From Cryobacterium soli (GTDB lineage Bacteria > Actinomycetota > Actinomycetes > Actinomycetales > Microbacteriaceae), in assembly GCF_003611035.1 (NCBI RefSeq), contig NZ_CP030033.1:4092001-4156000 (forward strand): 64,000 bases of DNA, in the 5' to 3' direction. The position numbers and the translations under genes are program-made. Each line of letters starts with the position of its first letter. Position 1 is the stretch's first letter. Of this stretch, positions 8,113-16,445 are shown piece after piece. The notes under the pieces are model-generated. The model saw only the letters and a list, made by a program, of their open reading frames with translations. It was not told the DNA's origin and did no database searches.

Positions 8113-9419
8113 CCGCCACGGGCGCCACCTGGCGCAACTGGTCGCGCAGTCAGGCCGTGGTGCCGGCCAGGGTCGAACGGCCCACCAGCACCGGCGCCGT
8201 GCAACGCGCCGTGCTCGCCGCCGCCCGGACGGGCACCCGGATCAAGGCCGTGGGCGCCGGGCACAGCTTCTCGGGCATCGCCGTGGCGCCCGGGGTGCAA
8301 CTCGACCTGGCCTTCTCCGGGGTGCTGCACGTCGACGAGGCGGCCGGTCGGGTGACGCTGGCCGCCGGCACCCATCTGCACGAGCTGCCCGCCCTGCTGA
8401 AACCCTATGGACTCGCGTTGGAGAATATGGGCGACGTCGACCGGCAGACCCTCGCCGGCGCCACCTCCACAGGCACGCATGGCACCGGCGCCCGGTTTCG
8501 CGGCCTGACCGGCCAGATCGTGGCCGTGACCCTCGTCGTCGCCGACGGGTCGCTGCTGCACGTCAGCGAAACCGAGAACCCAGAGCTGCTCCCGGCGGTG
8601 CGGCTGGGCCTTGGCGCCCTCGGCATCCTCGTCGACCTCACCCTGCAGTGCGTTCCGGCCTACCTGCTGCACGCCGTCGAGACCCCCGAACCCTTCGAAG
8701 CGGTGGTGGATGCCTTCGCCGAACGCAGCGACGCAGCCGATCATTTCGAGTTCTACTGGTTTCCGCACACCGAGACCGTGCTCACCAAGACCAACACCCG
8801 GCTGCCGCTGTCCGCAGGCCGGGCACCGCTCGGCCGGGTGAGCCGCTGGATCGACGACGAACTGATCGCCAACGGCGTGTACCGCGCCACCTGCGCGGCG
8901 GGCGTCATCGTGCCGCCCCTGGTGCCCCGTGTCAACCGGCTCGCGGACCGGCTCACCGGTCGCCGGGATTTCACCGACCTCTCGCACCGGGTATTCATCA
9001 CGCACCGGTCGGTGCGGTTCCACGAGATGGAGTACGCACTGCCGGTGGAGCAGGTGCCGGAGGCACTGCGTGAGGTGCGCGCTCTCATCCAGAAGCGGGG
9101 CTGGCGCATCTCGTTCCCCCTCGAGGTGCGCACCGCCGCGGCCGACGACATCTGGCTCTCCACCGCTCACGGCCGGGCCACCGGCTACATCGCGGTGCAC
9201 CGGTACTTCCGGGAGAACCCCCGGAAATACTTCGCCGACGTCGAGGCGATTATGCAGGCGCACGGCGGGCGTCCACACTGGGGGAAGATGCACGACCTGG
9301 ACGCGGACATCCTCCGCGCGGTCTATCCCCGCTTCGACGACTTCCTCGCCGTGCGGGACCGGCTCGATCCGGAGCGTCGATTCAGCAACCGCTACCTGGA
9401 AAGAGTCCTCGGCCGATGA
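8109..9419 (+). CDS. FAD-dependent sugar-lactone oxidase (D-arabinono-1,4-lactone oxidase family)
   Basis: The 436-residue protein has a PCMH-type FAD-binding domain (KAVGAGHSFSGIA at about residue 57; TLAGATSTGTHGTG near 117) and the C-terminal aldonolactone-oxidase domain ending HWGKMHDLDADILRAVYPRF. Relatives oxidise aldono-1,4-lactones such as arabinono- or gulonolactone. Actinobacterial members often use acceptors other than oxygen. It is translationally coupled on both sides (ATGA overlaps at 8109 and 9416), so it should act together with the racemase-like and GH1-like proteins. The true substrate cannot be told from sequence. Confidence 0.85.
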   Translation: MTATGATWRNWSRSQAVVPARVERPTSTGAVQRAVLAAARTGTRIKAVGAGHSFSGIAVAPGVQLDLAFSGVLHVDEAAGRVTLAAGTHLHELPALLKPYGLALENMGDVDRQTLAGATSTGTHGTGARFRGLTGQIVAVTLVVADGSLLHVSETENPELLPAVRLGLGALGILVDLTLQCVPAYLLHAVETPEPFEAVVDAFAERSDAADHFEFYWFPHTETVLTKTNTRLPLSAGRAPLGRVSRWIDDELIANGVYRATCAAGVIVPPLVPRVNRLADRLTGRRDFTDLSHRVFITHRSVRFHEMEYALPVEQVPEALREVRALIQKRGWRISFPLEVRTAAADDIWLSTAHGRATGYIAVHRYFRENPRKYFADVEAIMQAHGGRPHWGKMHDLDADILRAVYPRFDDFLAVRDRLDPERRFSNRYLERVLGR

Positions 9420-10852
9420 GCAGCAACACCCCAGCGTCCCGCGCCTGGCAACACCGGGCGGGGGAGCTGGGAGACCGGCTGCCCACCGGATTCCAGATCG
9501 GCGCGTCGTCCTCCGCCTTCCAGATCGAGGGCGGCGCCCGCGCCGGTGGCCGGGGCGAGTCCAGCTGGGACGCCTTCACCAGGCAGGGCGGGCGCATCCT
9601 CGACGGTCAGAACGCGTCGGTGTCGGCCGACCACATCGGCACGCTCAGCGCCGACGTCACTCTGCTCAGCGAACTCGGCGCCGACCTGTACAGGTTCTCC
9701 TTCGCCTGGCCGCGCCTGCAGCCCGACGGCCGCGGTTCGCTGCACCGCGCCGGGGTGGCCTTCTACGACCGGCTGCTGGACGAGCTGCTCGGCACCGGCA
9801 TCAGCCCGATGGCCGCACTGTCGCACTGGGACATCCCGGTGGCCCTGGCCGGCGGGTGGTTGAACCGGGACACCGCCTGGCGGTTCGGCGATTACGCCCA
9901 CCAGATGGGCGAGCTGTTCGGCGATCGGATCGACGCCTGGGTCACCGTCACCGAGCCGGCGACAGTGATGTTCAACGGGTATGCGATCGGCGTGCACGCG
10001 CCGGGGGAGACTCTGCTCTTCGACGCACTGCCGGCCGCCCACCACCAGCTCCTCGGCCACGGCCTCGCCGTGCAGGGCCTGCGCGCCGCCGACGTGCGCG
10101 GCCGCATCGGCATTGTCAACGCGCACACCCCCGTGCAGAGCGCCACCGACCGGGAGGCCGACCGTACGGCAGCGACGCTCTATGACCTGCTGCAGAACCG
10201 GCTCGTCGCCGACCCCGTGCTACTCGGCCGCTACCCCGACCCGGCCGGCGAGTTCGAGACCGAACTGCGGATGCTGCACGAGATCGAACCGGACGACCTC
10301 CGCACCATCCACCAGCCGCTGGACTTCTACGGCGTGAGTTACTCCCAGCCCACCCGGATCGCCGCGGGAGCGCGCGGCCCCGTCGGCCCGGACGGCACCG
10401 GCCCCGCCCTGAACCGGCTCCCGTTCCACACCGAGGCCTTCCGCGAGCATCCGGTCACCGGTTTCGGCTGGCCGATCGCGCCGGAATACCTCGCGGTGGC
10501 CCTGGCGGAACTGCGGGACCGCTACACCGAGGCGCTGCCGCCTGTGTACGTCACCGCGGGCGCGGGCTTCCCCGACCGTACCGACGTGCGCGGCGGGGTC
10601 ACCGACCTGGCCCGCGTCGACTACCTGGCCGAGCACCTGCTCGCGGCCGTGGAAGCCGTGGCGCCCGGGGGACCGGCAGAGGGCGTCGACCTGCGCGGCT
10701 TCCTGGTGCGGTCGCTGCTGGACGGCTTCGAATGGGAGGCCGGCTACACCCAGCGCTTCGGCCTGGTGTACGTGGACTTCACCGACCCCGCCCGCCCTCG
10801 CACCCCCAAGCTCTCCTACACCTGGCTGCAGCATGTCCTCAGCTCCCGCTAG
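9416..10852 (+). CDS. GH1 beta-glucosidase homologue lacking the catalytic nucleophile
   Basis: The 478-residue protein has the full GH1 layout: FQIGASSSAFQIEGG (Gln36 kept), SHWDIP (His137), the acid/base site TVTEP (Glu180 kept, the usual preceding Asn is Thr), DFYGVSYS, and a C-terminal LLDGFEWEAGYTQRFGLVYVDF. The nucleophile motif, normally TENG, reads VTAGAG around residue 380, so the nucleophilic Glu is Ala381, and the Asn of NFEW is Gly. A retaining glycosidase cannot work normally like this. It may be a binding protein, a scaffold or an enzyme of changed chemistry. It is the last gene of the cluster and overlaps the oxidase gene by 4 bases. Confidence 0.85.
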   Translation: MSSNTPASRAWQHRAGELGDRLPTGFQIGASSSAFQIEGGARAGGRGESSWDAFTRQGGRILDGQNASVSADHIGTLSADVTLLSELGADLYRFSFAWPRLQPDGRGSLHRAGVAFYDRLLDELLGTGISPMAALSHWDIPVALAGGWLNRDTAWRFGDYAHQMGELFGDRIDAWVTVTEPATVMFNGYAIGVHAPGETLLFDALPAAHHQLLGHGLAVQGLRAADVRGRIGIVNAHTPVQSATDREADRTAATLYDLLQNRLVADPVLLGRYPDPAGEFETELRMLHEIEPDDLRTIHQPLDFYGVSYSQPTRIAAGARGPVGPDGTGPALNRLPFHTEAFREHPVTGFGWPIAPEYLAVALAELRDRYTEALPPVYVTAGAGFPDRTDVRGGVTDLARVDYLAEHLLAAVEAVAPGGPAEGVDLRGFLVRSLLDGFEWEAGYTQRFGLVYVDFTDPARPRTPKLSYTWLQHVLSSR

Positions 10853-10879
10853 GTCCCCGCTAGGTCCCCGCGGACGGGA

Positions 10880-11614
10880 CTAAGGGGTGCGGCGGCGCAG
10901 GGTGACAGAGCCCAGCACCACCGCGCCGAGGATCCAGGCCAGGATGACGAGCAGTTCGCCGAGCACATAGCCCGTGTCCCGGTTGCCGGTGGCCACGGCC
11001 TCGAGGGCGTCGATGGCGTGCGAGAGCGGCAGGGCGTCGCCGATCGCCTGGAGTACATCCGGCAGTTGGTCGCGCGGCAGGAAGATGCCGCCGAGCAGGA
11101 TCTGCGGGAACACCAGCACCGGCATGAACTGCACCACCTGGAACTCGGTGCGCGCGAACGCGCTGGCCAAGAGGCCCAGGGTGGTGCCCAGCACGGCATC
11201 CGCCACGGCGACGAGCAGCAGCAGCCAGATCGGGCCTGAGATGGTCAGCCCGCATACCAGCACGGCGTAGAGCCCCGCGATGCTCGACTGCAGCACGGCG
11301 AGGAGCCCGAAGGCGAGCGCGTACCCCACGATGAAGTCGCCGCGGCCGAGCGGCATCGACAGCAGCCGCTCCAGCGTGCCCGTGCGCCGCTCGCGCAGGG
11401 TGGTGATGCTGGTGACCAGGAACATGACGATGAACGGGAACAGCGCGATCATGGCCGGCCCGACGGACTCGAACACCGGGGTGTCCGAGAAGATCCAGGC
11501 CACCAGGCCGATCAGCAGGCTCGGCACCACCAGCAGTAGCACGATGGTGCGCGGGTCGTGCCGGATCTGGGTGAGCACCCGGCCGGCGGTCGCGAGGGTG
11601 CGGGACGGCGTCAC
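10880..11614 (-). CDS. ABC-2 type transporter permease
   Basis: The start is GTG 11614, which overlaps the ATPase stop (GTGA). The 244-residue protein shows six hydrophobic segments, and the central motif TLRERRTGTLERLLSMPLGRGDFIVGYAL is cytoplasmic and typical of ABC-2 (DrrB/NodJ-like) permeases. Together with the ATPase upstream it forms a two-gene exporter, probably for a lipid, drug or polymer. Nothing nearby names the cargo. The frame is open for 70 more codons upstream, but that is a shadow of the ATPase gene. Confidence 0.85.
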   Translation of the reverse strand: MTPSRTLATAGRVLTQIRHDPRTIVLLLVVPSLLIGLVAWIFSDTPVFESVGPAMIALFPFIVMFLVTSITTLRERRTGTLERLLSMPLGRGDFIVGYALAFGLLAVLQSSIAGLYAVLVCGLTISGPIWLLLLVAVADAVLGTTLGLLASAFARTEFQVVQFMPVLVFPQILLGGIFLPRDQLPDVLQAIGDALPLSHAIDALEAVATGNRDTGYVLGELLVILAWILGAVVLGSVTLRRRTP

Positions 11615-12342
11615 GACCGTTCCCCGCGCTTGATCAGGGCCAGGAAGGCCGCCTCGATGTCGGTGGTCGCCGTGGCCGTGAGCAGCCCGGCCGGGGTGTC
11701 GTCGGCCAGGAGAGCGCCGTCCCGCATCAGCAGCAGCCGGTCGCACCGGGCGGCCTCGTCCATGACGTGGCTGGACACCAGCAGGCTCGTGCCCGCGGCG
11801 GCGAGCCGGTGGAACAGCTCCCACAGGTCGCGGCGGAGCACCGGGTCCAGGCCCACCGTGGGCTCGTCGAGCACCAGGAGTTCGGGCGAGCCGAGCAGCG
11901 CCACCGCGAGGGACACCCGGCTGCGCTGTCCGCCGGAGAGCGACCCGGCCAGTTGGCCGGAGTTCGCGCCCAGGTCCGTCGCTTCGATGACCCGGGCCAC
12001 GTCGGTGCGGCCTGCGCCCAGCACGGCCCGGAAGTAGTCCAGGTTCTGCCGCACCGTGAGATCGTCGTAGACACTGGCGTCCTGGGTGACGTAGCCCACC
12101 CGGCGGCGCAGGGTCGCGGTGCCGGCGGGCCGGCCGAGCACCGTCACGGTGCCGGACTGCACGATCTGCACCCCCACGATGGCCCGCATCAGCGTGGTCT
12201 TGCCCGACCCGCTCGGGCCGATCAGACCCACGACGAGGCCGGCCGGGATGGTGACATCCAGGCCCCGCAGAACCTGCTGCGAGCCCCGTCGGGTGCGAAG
12301 GTCGCGCACCTCGATCGCCGCTGGGCGTTCCGACTGCTCCAT
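11611..12342 (-). CDS. ABC transporter ATP-binding protein (exporter, DrrA-like)
   Basis: The 243-residue ATPase has Walker A GPSGSGKTT near residue 41, the Q-loop YVTQDAS, signature LSGGQRSRVSLA and Walker B LLVLDEPTVGLDP, followed by the switch histidine in VSSHVMDE. The preceding motif and length match ATPases paired with ABC-2 permeases. It is transcribed ahead of the permease with a 4-base overlap and away from the LemA gene, across a 149-base gap with room for both promoters. Confidence 0.9.
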   Translation of the reverse strand: MEQSERPAAIEVRDLRTRRGSQQVLRGLDVTIPAGLVVGLIGPSGSGKTTLMRAIVGVQIVQSGTVTVLGRPAGTATLRRRVGYVTQDASVYDDLTVRQNLDYFRAVLGAGRTDVARVIEATDLGANSGQLAGSLSGGQRSRVSLAVALLGSPELLVLDEPTVGLDPVLRRDLWELFHRLAAAGTSLLVSSHVMDEAARCDRLLLMRDGALLADDTPAGLLTATATTDIEAAFLALIKRGERS

Positions 12343-12440
12343 ACCTGGATTATTCGCCGGTCAGGGCATTAAGTCACGTGCGGGCGGTGGGATTCCTTGG
12401 AGTGTCATGGGAAGCACATGGGAGCCCCAGGGAGCTTCGT

Positions 12441-12446
12441 TATGAT
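12441..12446 (+). promoter_or_regulatory. Candidate -10 element for lemA
   Basis: TATGAT, close to the TATAAT consensus, lies 46 bases upstream of the LemA start in the gap between divergent genes. A matching -35 element is not clear. Confidence 0.35.
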
Positions 12447-12491
12447 TGTGCTGCATCGCACACGCACGTTCAATCGCAAGGAGACGCTGCC

Positions 12492-13058
12492 ATGGAATGG
12501 CTCATTCCGGTCCTCATCGTTGTCGTACTCGTGGTCATCGCGGGTATCTACCTGTGGGCCACCTACAACTCGCTCATCACGCTCAAGGTGCGGGTGGACG
12601 AAGCGTGGAGCGACATCACCGTGCAGCTCAAGCGTCGTGCCGACCTGATCCCCAACCTGATCGAAACGGTCAAGGGCTACGCGGCGCACGAGAAGTCCGT
12701 CTTCGAGAACGTGACCAAGGCCCGCGCCGAGACTCTGTCCGCGCAGGGCCCTGTCGACGCCGCCGCAGCCGAGAACCACATGCAGACCGCCCTGAAGAGC
12801 ATCTTCGCGGTCGCCGAGGCATACCCGCAGCTGCAGGCCAGCCAGAACTATCTGCAGCTGCAGGGCGAGCTGGTCGACACCGAGGACAAGATCCAGGCCT
12901 CCCGCCGGTTCTACAACGGCGGCGTGCGCGAGCTGAACACGAAGATCCAGGTCTTCCCGAACCACCTGTTCGCGAAGAACCTCGGCTTCACCCAGCGCGA
13001 GTTCTTCGAGGTCAGCGACTCGGCGGCCATCGCCGAGCCGCCCCGCGTGCAGTTCTGA
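12492..13058 (+). CDS. LemA family protein
   Basis: The 188-residue protein has one N-terminal membrane helix (residues 3-24) and then the helical LemA core. Conserved motifs are YNSLITLKVRVDEAWSDI, QLKRRADLIPNLIETVKGY near residue 50 and the C-terminal YNGGVRELNTKIQVFPNHLFA. The family is widespread and its function is poorly known, perhaps a membrane scaffold. The start is ATG 12492 with AAGGAG nine bases upstream. The M48 protease gene follows after 21 bases, a pairing of LemA and HtpX-like genes seen in many bacteria. Confidence 0.92.
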   Translation: MEWLIPVLIVVVLVVIAGIYLWATYNSLITLKVRVDEAWSDITVQLKRRADLIPNLIETVKGYAAHEKSVFENVTKARAETLSAQGPVDAAAAENHMQTALKSIFAVAEAYPQLQASQNYLQLQGELVDTEDKIQASRRFYNGGVRELNTKIQVFPNHLFAKNLGFTQREFFEVSDSAAIAEPPRVQF

Positions 13059-13079
13059 CCCTGAGCTCGAAGAGGATCC

Positions 13080-13964
13080 ATGTATAGCGCGATCGCGCGG
13101 AACAAGCGCAACACCGTCTTCATCATCGTGCTCTTCCTGGTGATCATCTCGGGGCTCGGCTGGCTTGCCGGCGCTGCCTACGGGGTGCAGGGCCCCGGTG
13201 TGCTCATCCTGACTCTGGTCATCGCGGGCGGTTACGCGCTGATCCAGTACTTCGCGGCCGGGCGGCAGTCGATCGCCATGAGCGGCGGCATCCGGGTGAA
13301 CAGCGTCACCGACCACCCCCGGCTCTGGCGCATCGTGGAGAACCTGTCGATCACCACCGGCACTCCGATGCCCGAGGTGTACATCATCAACGACCCGGCG
13401 CCCAACGCCTTCGCCACCGGGCGGGACCCCAAGCACGCCATCGTGGCCGCGACCACTGGCCTCCTCGACATCATGGACGACGCCGAACTCGAGGGCGTCA
13501 TGGCCCACGAGATCGGGCACGTGCGCAACTACGACATCCGTGTGTCGATGATCGTGTTCGGCCTGGTCGTTGCGGTGGGATTCATCTCCGACATCTTCCT
13601 GCGGATGGCCTTCTTCGGCCGCGGCAACAACAACAACGGCAACCCGATCGTGCTGGTCTTCGGACTGGTCGCCATGATCGTGGCACCACTGATCGCCTCC
13701 GTGGTGCAGCTGGCGGTCTCCCGGCAGCGCGAGTACCTGGCGGATGCCACGGGAGCGCTCACCACCCGGCAGCCGGATGCGCTCGCCAGCGCCCTGGCCA
13801 AACTCGGCGAGTACGGCCGGCCGATGCGCAAGCAGAACACCTCGATGGCGCACTTGTGGATCGCGGACCCGCTCAAGCCCGGCGTGATGGACAAGCTCTT
13901 CGCCACCCACCCGCCGCTGAACGAGCGCATCGAGCGCCTGCACGCGATGGGCAGCAAGTTCTAA
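13080..13964 (+). CDS. htpX: M48 family membrane metalloprotease (HtpX-like)
   Basis: The 294-residue protein has two N-terminal membrane helices (about 12-60), the zinc motif HEIGH at 143-147, two more hydrophobic segments (about 160-215), and a third zinc ligand probably in QREYLADATGA. The motif ATHPPLNERIERL near the end is typical of HtpX. HtpX proteases degrade misfolded membrane proteins at the cytoplasmic face. A stretch NNNNGN links the third helix region. It is co-transcribed with the LemA gene. The next gene is convergent and ends only 4 bases away. Confidence 0.9.
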   Translation: MYSAIARNKRNTVFIIVLFLVIISGLGWLAGAAYGVQGPGVLILTLVIAGGYALIQYFAAGRQSIAMSGGIRVNSVTDHPRLWRIVENLSITTGTPMPEVYIINDPAPNAFATGRDPKHAIVAATTGLLDIMDDAELEGVMAHEIGHVRNYDIRVSMIVFGLVVAVGFISDIFLRMAFFGRGNNNNGNPIVLVFGLVAMIVAPLIASVVQLAVSRQREYLADATGALTTRQPDALASALAKLGEYGRPMRKQNTSMAHLWIADPLKPGVMDKLFATHPPLNERIERLHAMGSKF

Positions 13965-13968
13965 GGAA

Positions 13969-15174
13969 CTAGGCCAGCTCGGCGGCCAGGCCGGCCGCCA
14001 GGGTGCCGCGCGGCACCACCTCGATGGCGGCCAGGCCCTGCCAGGCCGCGGTGCTCCGCAGCACCTCGGCCAGGCGGGCGGCGGTGTCGGCCGGAGCGCC
14101 CGGTTCGGCCCAGCTGGCCTGCACGCGCAGTACCCCGGCCTGCCGGTCGTTCTTGAGGTCCACCCGGCCCACCACGGTGTCGCCCAGCAGCACCGGCAGC
14201 ACGTAGTAGCCGAACTTCCGCTGCTCCTTGGGCGTGTAGATCTCGATCCGGTAGTGGAAGCCGAACAGCCGCAGGGCCCTCGCGCGCTCCCACACCACGG
14301 GGTCGAACGGGCTCAGCACGGCCGCGGCGTCCATCCGGCGCGGCAGCCGGGCGTCCCGGTGCAGCCAGGCGGCGCCCGGGGCTCCGCCGCGGCCCCAGCC
14401 GGGCACCTGAACGGCAATCAGTTCTCCGGCGTCCTCGAGCTCGGCGATGGCCGCACGGGTGGGTTCGGTGCGCAGCCGGAAGTAGTCGGCCAGGTCGGTC
14501 ACCGTACCGATGCCGTGCGCCCGGGCGGCCTGCGCCACGAGGGAGCGGTGCGCGTCGGCTGCGGAGACCTCACGGTCCAGCAGGGCCGTGCTGAAGACCT
14601 GCTCGGGCAGCGCGTAGACCCGCTCGAAGCGCTCCCGGCCGCCGCTGACGACGTCACCCCAGCGGAACAGCGTCTCGAGGCCGATCTTCACATCGGACCA
14701 GCCCCACCAGGGCCCTGTGCGGGTGTTGGCGTCGTGCTCGATGGCGCTCGCGCGCATGGGGCCGTTCGCCGCCAGCTCGCCCAGCAGCCAGGCCAGCATC
14801 GGGGCGTTGTCCCGCGACCAGTGCGCGTCGTCGGCGGCCGCCTTCTCCCGGTAGGCCTGCATCCGCCAACGGAACAGCGGCCAATCGTCGACCGGGATGA
14901 GTGACGCCTCGTGCACCCAGTACTCGGTGAGCCGCGGCGCGGCGCCGGCGCTCAGCCTGTCGAGCTGAGCCTTGTCGTACGGGCCGAGCCGGCTGAACGC
15001 GGGCACGTAATGGCTGCGCTCGAAGACGTTGACCGAGTCGATCTGCAGGAGGCCGAGGCGCTCAACGAGGGCGCCGAGCTGACGGATGCCGACGGAGGCG
15101 GGAGCCGGCTTGCCGAAGCCCTGGGCGGCGAGGGCCACACGGCGGGCGAGAGCGGGGGAGATCGTCGGGAGCAC
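13969..15174 (-). CDS. YcaQ/AlkZ-like winged-helix DNA glycosylase
   Basis: The 401-residue protein belongs to the HTH_42 (formerly DUF1006) family. The N-terminal part carries the Gln-x-Asp motif (Gln44 and Asp46 in LLQIDSVNV) that forms the active site in the YcaQ branch, followed by RSHYVPAFSRLGPYD and EYWVHEASLIPVDDWP. The C-terminal part has LSPFDPVVWERARALRLFGF and the winged-helix linked motif YYVLPVLLGDTVVGRVDLK. Relatives unhook interstrand DNA crosslinks by base excision. The gene stands alone, convergent with htpX and divergent from the ABC importer. Confidence 0.85.
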   Translation of the reverse strand: MLPTISPALARRVALAAQGFGKPAPASVGIRQLGALVERLGLLQIDSVNVFERSHYVPAFSRLGPYDKAQLDRLSAGAAPRLTEYWVHEASLIPVDDWPLFRWRMQAYREKAAADDAHWSRDNAPMLAWLLGELAANGPMRASAIEHDANTRTGPWWGWSDVKIGLETLFRWGDVVSGGRERFERVYALPEQVFSTALLDREVSAADAHRSLVAQAARAHGIGTVTDLADYFRLRTEPTRAAIAELEDAGELIAVQVPGWGRGGAPGAAWLHRDARLPRRMDAAAVLSPFDPVVWERARALRLFGFHYRIEIYTPKEQRKFGYYVLPVLLGDTVVGRVDLKNDRQAGVLRVQASWAEPGAPADTAARLAEVLRSTAAWQGLAAIEVVPRGTLAAGLAAELA

Positions 15175-15305
15175 GCCTCGACACTACCGGCGGCCGCCGA
15201 CATCCGACGTTCACGCTGTGTTCAGCACCAGGGGGCCGGAGCGCCATGCACCGGTTCTAGCCTCACAGCGACCGGTTATCCGGCACCCACGACTACGGAG
15301 GACAC

Positions 15306-16445
15306 GTGCTTACCACCCGAACCCTGGCCGCCACCATCGCGGCGACCGCCATCGTCGCCCTCACCCTCACCGGCTGTGCGAGCGGCACGGCGGATGCGAC
15401 CGGCACCGCCGGCTCCGTCGACGCGGCCACCGCGACGAGCGTGTCCGCCTTCGGCGACCTGGCCGCCCTCGAGGCCGCCGCCAATGCCGAGGGCGCGCTG
15501 AACGTCATCGCCCTGCCGCGGGACTGGGCCAACTACGGCGCGGTCCTCGACCTCTTCGCCGAGAAGTACCCCGACATCACCATCACCGAGTCCGCCCCCG
15601 ACGGCTCCAGCGCCGAAGAGATCCAGGCGGCCCAGAACCTGGCCGGCCAGGACACCGCCCCCGACGTCTTCGACCTGGGCCTGGCCGTGGCCCTGGCGAA
15701 CACCGACCAGTTCGCGCCGTACCAGGTGGCCACCTGGTCCGACATCCCCGACGCCCTCAAGGAGGAAAGCGGCCTGTACGTGGGCGACTACGGCGGATAC
15801 ATGGCCGTCGGCTACGACCCCGACTCCGTTCCGGCGCCCACCACGCTCAGCGACCTGCTCGGCGCGGACTACAAGGGCAAGGTCGCCATCAACGGCGACC
15901 CCACCCAGGCCGGTGCTGCCTTCGCCGCCGTCGGCATGGCCGCTGTGCAGAACAAGGGCTCGGTGGATGACTTCCAGGCCGGCATCGACTTCTTCGGCGA
16001 CCTCAACGCGGCCGGCAACCTCGTGAAGATCGACCCGACCCCCGCCACCATCGCGTCGGGCGAAACCCCCGTCGTCTTCGACTGGGACTACCTCAACGTG
16101 GGCTACGGGACCCAGCTGGCCGGTGAGCGCAACTGGGAGGTCGTGGTCTTCCCCGGCACCGGTTACGCCGGCTACTACAACCAGGCCATCAACAAGGATG
16201 CACCGCACCCGGCGGCCGCGCGTCTCTGGCAGGAGTTCCTCTACAGCGACGACGCCCAGAACCTCTGGCTCGCCGGCGGCGCCCGACCGGCCCGCGCCGA
16301 TGCGATGGCCGACGCCGGGACCATCGACACGAAGCTCTTCGACGCGCTCCCGACCGTTCCGGACACCACCGTGGTGCCCACGGCCGCCCAGAGCGAGGCC
16401 GCGGCCACGCTGCTCGGCGAGAAGTGGGCAGCGGCTGTCCAGTAG
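15306..16445 (+). CDS. ABC transporter substrate-binding lipoprotein
   Basis: The 379-residue protein has a lipoprotein signal with lipobox LTGC (Cys24). The mature part looks like the type 2 periplasmic binding fold of spermidine/putrescine, iron(III) or phosphonate transporters: LNVIALPRDWANYGAVLDLFAEKYP, and later FPGTGYAGYYNQAINKDAPHP. It leads a four-gene importer with two permeases and an ATPase of the polyamine/iron type. The ligand is not clear; no phosphonate or polyamine enzymes are nearby. The start is GTG 15306 with GGAGGA close upstream. Confidence 0.85.
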   Translation: MLTTRTLAATIAATAIVALTLTGCASGTADATGTAGSVDAATATSVSAFGDLAALEAAANAEGALNVIALPRDWANYGAVLDLFAEKYPDITITESAPDGSSAEEIQAAQNLAGQDTAPDVFDLGLAVALANTDQFAPYQVATWSDIPDALKEESGLYVGDYGGYMAVGYDPDSVPAPTTLSDLLGADYKGKVAINGDPTQAGAAFAAVGMAAVQNKGSVDDFQAGIDFFGDLNAAGNLVKIDPTPATIASGETPVVFDWDYLNVGYGTQLAGERNWEVVVFPGTGYAGYYNQAINKDAPHPAAARLWQEFLYSDDAQNLWLAGGARPARADAMADAGTIDTKLFDALPTVPDTTVVPTAAQSEAAATLLGEKWAAAVQ

